Part shown: positions 4,893 through 8,474 of the stretch, one piece after another | How the letters are laid out: each line of letters begins with the position of its first letter | How positions within the stretch are numbered: the first letter of the stretch is position 1 | Source of the DNA: Ruminococcus flavefaciens | GTDB lineage: Bacteria > Bacillota > Clostridia > Oscillospirales > Ruminococcaceae | Direction of reading: 5' to 3' | Assembly: GCA_004554385.1 (NCBI GenBank) | Contig: SFMO01000146.1 | Span: 1-8,474, forward strand | Length of the DNA: 8,474 nucleotides | Position numbers and translations under genes: made by a program | The notes under the pieces: generated by a model | Databases searched by the model: none | Seen by the model: only the letters and a program-made list of their open reading frames with translations | What the model was told of the DNA's origin: nothing

Positions 4893-6812
4893 TTACTTGA
4901 TCTGTGTTCCACTTTCAAATGTTCCACCCTCATAATAGTCGCTGTAGATATTTGTACTTCCTGAAACCTCGGCATTATTATACAGTGCAGCATCGACCTT
5001 GCCAGGAGCGTAAAGGATTCCGTAAGCGTTAAAGCTGTTATAGGAGGCATTCAGGAAGGAAAGCACATTTTCGTTTGTGTCCACAGCAGCGATATTACTG
5101 AGCGTTCCCACATTGGAATTATAGATGACCTTATCGGCATACTCACCGCCATAACCTGCCACATCCTGACTCCAAAGGTCTTTGGGCGAACCGATCGCAA
5201 TGACTCTTCCGCCGTTAAAGGAGATCGGTGCGGACATTCCGTCAGAGCCGTCTATAACTGTGTTTCCTGTGATAGAAAGCCGAACAAGTACCGCTGTGCC
5301 GCCGCTGAATTCTATGATGCCATTGGAATCCATAACATCTGCCCTTGCCTGTGCATATACAAATCCGCCGTTCATCACAAGAGCCTTGTCTGCACTGTCA
5401 GCGCCGCCCACATTGAACCCATCATCTCCGGCATAGAGGTCAATAAAGCCGCCGTTTATCTCAATATTTGATTTGGACTCAATACCCTCATTGCCTACAT
5501 TGACTTTCATGTTTCCGTTATTCAGTGTGATCTTTCCGCCAGCCTTGAAACCCTTTGATGAAGTACCGCCGTTTACAGTGACATCTCCGCCGTTCACAGT
5601 GATATTTCCGGCAGACTTGATGCCCTCTGTATTGCCCATGTCGGTCGAAGCGGAAGTGTCATCGGAAGTACCGGTATTGTCTTTCCAGCCGCCCCATGAG
5701 CCGCTGCCCGATCCTGTTCCGGTATTGCCCGAATTACCGCCGCTGATCTCTACATTGATCGTACCGCTGTTGATCGTAAGCTCTGTTTCTGCCTGTATGC
5801 CGTCACCGTTGTTTGCTGTGATATGCAGCGTACCGCCGTTGACTGTTACAAAGCCGTCCGATGGATTGTCTGTCTCATTGGATTTTATACCGTCGCCATT
5901 TTCTGAAACAACCGTAATAATAAGAGCATCGTAATTCCCGTCGCCTCCGTTTGTGGGGAGCTTATCAGGATCACCGATACGAACAGAGTCCTTTCCTCGG
6001 ATTGCATCATCTGCTGCATTGACATTGATCGTTCCGTTAAAGATACGCAGGTCATTTTTACTTACGATTCCGTCGCCGCAATTCGCATTGACATTCAGCG
6101 TCCCCTTGCCCTTGATCTTCAGATCATCGCAGGAATAGATCGTTCCGACACTGCCGTCTGCATTGGTATAGTTTGTACCGTCCGTAATCGTATTGACAGA
6201 ACCTGACTTTACTGTAATGACACACTCATCACCAACGTTTGCCACATACACAGGGGAAACACTTGTGTTAGAAAGTTCAAGTCCATTCAGGATCAGCTCG
6301 ACCTTATCATTGGGATAAGTCGATTTGTCCACATCTACAACGATCTGACCACTTTCTGACTTACCTGATATTTCATATTCACCCGGCGTTGTAAGTGTGA
6401 CAGTCTGTCCGCTGATACTGATACCATCGTGCTGTGTCAGAGCTTTGCCGTCAGCATCTTTCACAGTGACCGCATTATTTTCATATATAATCGAATATAC
6501 AGCAGAAGTCTCAGGTTCGGGAGAATCGGGCGTATTCACAATATTCAGAAGTTCACGTTTCATCAGGCACAGATCAAATACGTCAAGTCTGCCGTCCTCG
6601 TACATATCAGCGGCTTTCCAGTCTGCAAGCGTCGTATTCGGAACGGCAAGAAGCCATTTCTGCAAGAGTACAACATCAGAAATATTGAATGTACCATCTC
6701 CGTTCACATCGCCTGTCACGCTTTCGGCAGCAAGTGCAGGAAATGCAGATGTTCCCAGCATCATTGCAGCAAGAGATACTGCTGCAAGTTTTGATTTCAT
6801 ACGTTTTTGCAT
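4893..6812 (-). CDS. Secreted dockerin plus beta-helix carbohydrate-binding protein (Cthe_2159-like)
   Basis: A 639-residue exported protein. Residues 1-29 form a signal peptide (MQKRMKSK, hydrophobic core, ALAA). Residues 33-90 are a type I dockerin with two calcium loops: DVNGDGTFNISD (35-46) and DMYEDGRLDVFD (69-80), each followed by a helix. After a Pro/Glu linker (94-103) comes a beta domain, and from about 180 a right-handed beta-helix with eight GDGI-like rungs (247, 268, 306, 336, 395, 419, 441, 463), broken by a Gly/Ser/Thr linker at 358-393. This matches the carbohydrate-binding PF14262 family, whose C. thermocellum member Cthe_2159 binds cellulose and polygalacturonate. The dockerin should anchor it to a cohesin. 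The start is ATG at 6812 because AAGGAG lies 9 nt upstream and the signal peptide begins there; an in-frame ATG at 6908 would run through the promoter repeats. The dockerin is N-terminal, the less common placement. Confidence 0.85.
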   Translation of the reverse strand: MQKRMKSKLAAVSLAAMMLGTSAFPALAAESVTGDVNGDGTFNISDVVLLQKWLLAVPNTTLADWKAADMYEDGRLDVFDLCLMKRELLNIVNTPDSPEPETSAVYSIIYENNAVTVKDADGKALTQHDGISISGQTVTLTTPGEYEISGKSESGQIVVDVDKSTYPNDKVELILNGLELSNTSVSPVYVANVGDECVITVKSGSVNTITDGTNYTNADGSVGTIYSCDDLKIKGKGTLNVNANCGDGIVSKNDLRIFNGTINVNAADDAIRGKDSVRIGDPDKLPTNGGDGNYDALIITVVSENGDGIKSNETDNPSDGFVTVNGGTLHITANNGDGIQAETELTINSGTINVEISGGNSGNTGTGSGSGSWGGWKDNTGTSDDTSASTDMGNTEGIKSAGNITVNGGDVTVNGGTSSKGFKAGGKITLNNGNMKVNVGNEGIESKSNIEINGGFIDLYAGDDGFNVGGADSADKALVMNGGFVYAQARADVMDSNGIIEFSGGTAVLVRLSITGNTVIDGSDGMSAPISFNGGRVIAIGSPKDLWSQDVAGYGGEYADKVIYNSNVGTLSNIAAVDTNENVLSFLNASYNSFNAYGILYAPGKVDAALYNNAEVSGSTNIYSDYYEGGTFESGTQIK

Positions 6813-6821
6813 TAGAAAAAA

Positions 6822-6827
6822 CTCCTT
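6822..6827 (-). promoter_or_regulatory. Ribosome binding site fixing the dockerin protein start
   Basis: AAGGAG on the minus strand, 9 nt before the ATG at 6812. It rules out the longer in-frame start at 6908, whose codons would overlap the promoter array. Confidence 0.75.
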
Positions 6828-6837
6828 TTTTACAAAT

Positions 6838-6893
6838 ATTGTAAATAAGGAGGTTGGAATGGATATGGAATTTTTGTGGAATCTGTGTGGAAT
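6838..6893 (-). promoter_or_regulatory. Activator-type promoter: four perfect TGGAAT repeats at 11-bp period plus -10 box
   Basis: TGGAAT occurs at 6855, 6866, 6877 and 6888 on the plus strand, four exact copies with exact 11-bp period (ATTCCA on the transcribed strand). The array stops exactly 11 nt upstream of TACAAT (6843-6838). There is no -35 hexamer; the repeats occupy that region. The predicted start, near 6831, leaves a leader of only about 20 nt. Layout and distances equal those at 4836-4891. Four in-phase sites suggest two response-regulator dimers bound in tandem. Confidence 0.8.
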
Positions 6894-6901
6894 AGCTCTG
6901 C

Positions 6902-7177
6902 TTAGCACCGTTCAGAAAAACTGATATTTCTTATGCTTAGATTATTTTGATCCTGAATCTCCTGCATCATAGTCGCCCCGTCCTTGAAGCCGACCTTGTA
7001 GGCAGCTCTCATCTCAGCAGAGGCAGTCTCGCTCACGCAGTCCAGTATCCTGTGAAAAACATCAATCTGCTCCTCACTCAGCGAGTCTTCAAACGGTATG
7101 CAGAGCTTGTTAAACTCGTCAGAGAACTCAGCAGAGTGAATTTCACCCTGTCTGTAATTGTACATCGCATCGATCAT
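6902..7177 (-). CDS. Small conserved-looking protein, unknown function (possibly DUF6809-like)
   Basis: A 91-residue soluble protein, acidic in its middle. It appears mostly helical, with FSDEFNKL (18-25), LSEEQIDVFHRILDCVSE (33-50), then AYKVGFKDGATMMQEI (59-74). The last stretch, an aromatic-Gly-Phe-x-x-Gly helix, and the overall size resemble short Clostridia proteins annotated as DUF6809; I cannot confirm this. There is no signal peptide or membrane segment. The start is ATG at 7177 with AAAGGA (7194-7189) 11 nt upstream; a second in-frame ATG four codons on is possible. Its TAA (6904-6902) lies 8 nt from the promoter array of the next gene, with no terminator between, so readthrough into the dockerin gene is possible. 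A weak promoter (TTGTAC at 7233-7228, TATATA at 7208-7203, 19-nt spacing) may serve it. Confidence 0.6.
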   Translation of the reverse strand: MIDAMYNYRQGEIHSAEFSDEFNKLCIPFEDSLSEEQIDVFHRILDCVSETASAEMRAAYKVGFKDGATMMQEIQDQNNLSIRNISFSERC

Positions 7178-7301
7178 TTGTTTTTTCGTCCTTTAAGTCT
7201 TTTATATACTAATCGTCCGAAAAAATAGTACAATGATTCATAGCTATAGCGTTCTGTTGGTTTTATATCGGTAAAAGGTCACTTTGGAAAACTACCTATT
7301 G

Positions 7302-7321
7302 TTTACATTGACAAATGTAAA
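7302..7321. repeat. Perfect 8-bp AT-rich inverted repeat downstream of citrate synthase
   Basis: TTTACATT-GACA-AATGTAAA lies 23 nt past the citrate synthase stop. It lacks a T-run on the minus strand, so it is at best a weak terminator or 3' stabilising hairpin. The rest of 7178-7343 holds only the possible promoter of the 91-residue gene. Confidence 0.35.
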
Positions 7322-7343
7322 GATCAGGGACACGCTCATGGTT

Positions 7344-8474
7344 TTACCGCTTCGATAACGGTATATACTCAGCCTTTGGCTTTACACTGATATACGCAGG
7401 GCGAATGATCTTGCCATTATTCTGTATCTCCTCCATTCTATGGGCACTCCAGCCAGCTATTCTTGCTACTGCAAATATGGGTGTGAACAATTCATATGGG
7501 AGTCCGAGCATCTTATATATAAGTCCTGAATAAAAATCTACGTTTGGGCTTACGCCTTTATACATTTTTCTTCGATCTGCAATAAGTTCCGGTGCTATCT
7601 GTGATACATATTCATATAGGGAATATTCTTCTTCAAATCCATTTTGCTCTGATAACTGTTTTGCGCATACTTTGAGAATATCTGCTCTTGGATCGGATTT
7701 TGAATATATCGCATGACCCATACCATAGATAAGTCCTGAATTATCAAATGCATTTTTATCAAGCAGACGGATCAGATAATCTTTGACGGCATTTTTGTCA
7801 GATACATTTATATTAGCCCTCATGTCGTCAAACATTTTTACGACTTTGATATTTGCCCCACCGTGCCTCGGACCTTTTAGTGAACCGAGTGCGGCAGATA
7901 TAGCAGAATATGTGTCAGTTCCGGAAGAAGTTACAACGTGTGTGGTAAATGTTGAATTATTACCGCCGCCGTGTTCTGCGTGAAGAATAAGCGAAGTATC
8001 GAGTACTTTTGCTTCTATTTCTGTATATTCACCATTGTGTCTGAGCATCCGGAGCAAATTTGCCGCTGTACCAAGTGTGGGATCTGGATTATGTATATAT
8101 AAACTCTCCCCGAGGTGGTAATGGGCATAAGAACGATATGCATATACAGCAAGCATAGGAAATAAGGCTATAAGCTCCATACATTGTCTGAGAACATTTG
8201 ATGTTGTTATATCGTCAGGTTCGTCGTCATAGGCATATAAAGCCAACACCGAACGGGAAAGAACGTTCATAACATTCTTTCCCGGAGCTTTAAGGATCAT
8301 ATCTCTTGTAAATGAATCGGGCAATTTACGCATTGCTGAAAGCGATTCACAAAATTCCGTAAGTTCATTTTTATCAGGAAGCTTTGAAAACAATAGCAGA
8401 TACGCTGCTTCTTCAAATCCTGATACACAGCTTTTATTATATCCTGAAATAATATCTCTTACATTTATACCACG
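7344..8474 (-). CDS. gltA: Citrate synthase, 5' end beyond the right edge
   Basis: Condenses acetyl-CoA and oxaloacetate to citrate, the entry of the TCA branch that supplies 2-oxoglutarate. 376 residues are visible. The first, RGINVRDI followed by GFEEAAYLLLFSKLP, are typical of the small N-terminal part of the family, so roughly 70-80 residues are missing compared with the usual 450. Signature blocks: LHAEHGGGNNS (around 164-174) holding the first active-site His, GPRHGGAN (201-208) with the second His, GMGHAIYSKSDPRA (251-264), and SPNVDFYSG (309-317) with the catalytic Asp; then RIAGWSAHRMEE near the end. The frame stays open to the window edge, so internal TTG or ATG codons are not starts. 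The family is certain. A 2-methylcitrate synthase role cannot be excluded from sequence alone. Confidence 0.93.
   Translation of the reverse strand, partial: RGINVRDIISGYNKSCVSGFEEAAYLLLFSKLPDKNELTEFCESLSAMRKLPDSFTRDMILKAPGKNVMNVLSRSVLALYAYDDEPDDITTSNVLRQCMELIALFPMLAVYAYRSYAHYHLGESLYIHNPDPTLGTAANLLRMLRHNGEYTEIEAKVLDTSLILHAEHGGGNNSTFTTHVVTSSGTDTYSAISAALGSLKGPRHGGANIKVVKMFDDMRANINVSDKNAVKDYLIRLLDKNAFDNSGLIYGMGHAIYSKSDPRADILKVCAKQLSEQNGFEEEYSLYEYVSQIAPELIADRRKMYKGVSPNVDFYSGLIYKMLGLPYELFTPIFAVARIAGWSAHRMEEIQNNGKIIRPAYISVKPKAEYIPLSKR

Noticed and set aside
6813..6908. Start of the dockerin protein at 6908.
   Set aside because: It would add 32 codons spanning the promoter repeats and -10 box; there is no ribosome site, and a proper signal peptide and AAGGAG support 6812.
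8391..8393. TTG at 8393 as the citrate synthase start.
   Set aside because: The frame stays open to the window edge and the upstream codons encode conserved citrate synthase residues, so the gene starts outside the window.

Overview
The window looks like chromosome of a Gram-positive gut or rumen Clostridia, most likely Ruminococcus or a close relative. The support is a secreted protein with a type I dockerin, strong AGGAGG-type ribosome sites, a Clostridia-type citrate synthase, and a mobilizable element of the kind common in these bacteria. Every gene I accept lies on the minus strand, so transcription runs right to left. The genus call is an inference.

Left part (1 to about 3830) is accessory DNA from a mobilizable element. 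Reading in the direction of transcription it holds: a 260-residue protein with a C-terminal zinc-finger-like motif (2968-3750) that has its own promoter and terminator; a second strong promoter (2902-2929) feeding about 700 bases with no convincing gene but many nested inverted repeats, which I read as a structured RNA or long leader; a RecA-like RepA-type ATPase (1118-2161); a dyad-rich spacer with iteron-like repeats and a candidate oriT (821-1105); a MobC-like accessory protein (477-788); and the start of a relaxase (112-477). The relaxase is not simply truncated. At base 132 the sequence becomes the 5' end of a group IIA intron closely resembling Ll.LtrB. It sits at the same codon position (after His-Ile-His-x of the metal-binding motif) that Ll.LtrB uses in its own relaxase gene. 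The rest of the intron and the 3' exon lie beyond the left edge.

Middle (about 3830-4075) is a spacer that probably holds one end of the element; I cannot place the att site.

Right part (4076-8474) is ordinary chromosome. Citrate synthase enters from the right edge (7344-8474, 5' end missing). It is followed by a small 91-residue protein (6902-7177), a secreted 639-residue dockerin plus beta-helix carbohydrate-binding protein (4893-6812), and a secreted 218-residue protein built from six aromatic/glycine repeats (4124-4780). The promoters of the last two genes share one architecture: four direct repeats of a GGAA-core hexamer at exactly 11-bp period, ending exactly 11 nt upstream of the -10 box, with no -35 box. 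This is the geometry of a pho-box-like activator site and predicts that one response regulator controls both secreted proteins.
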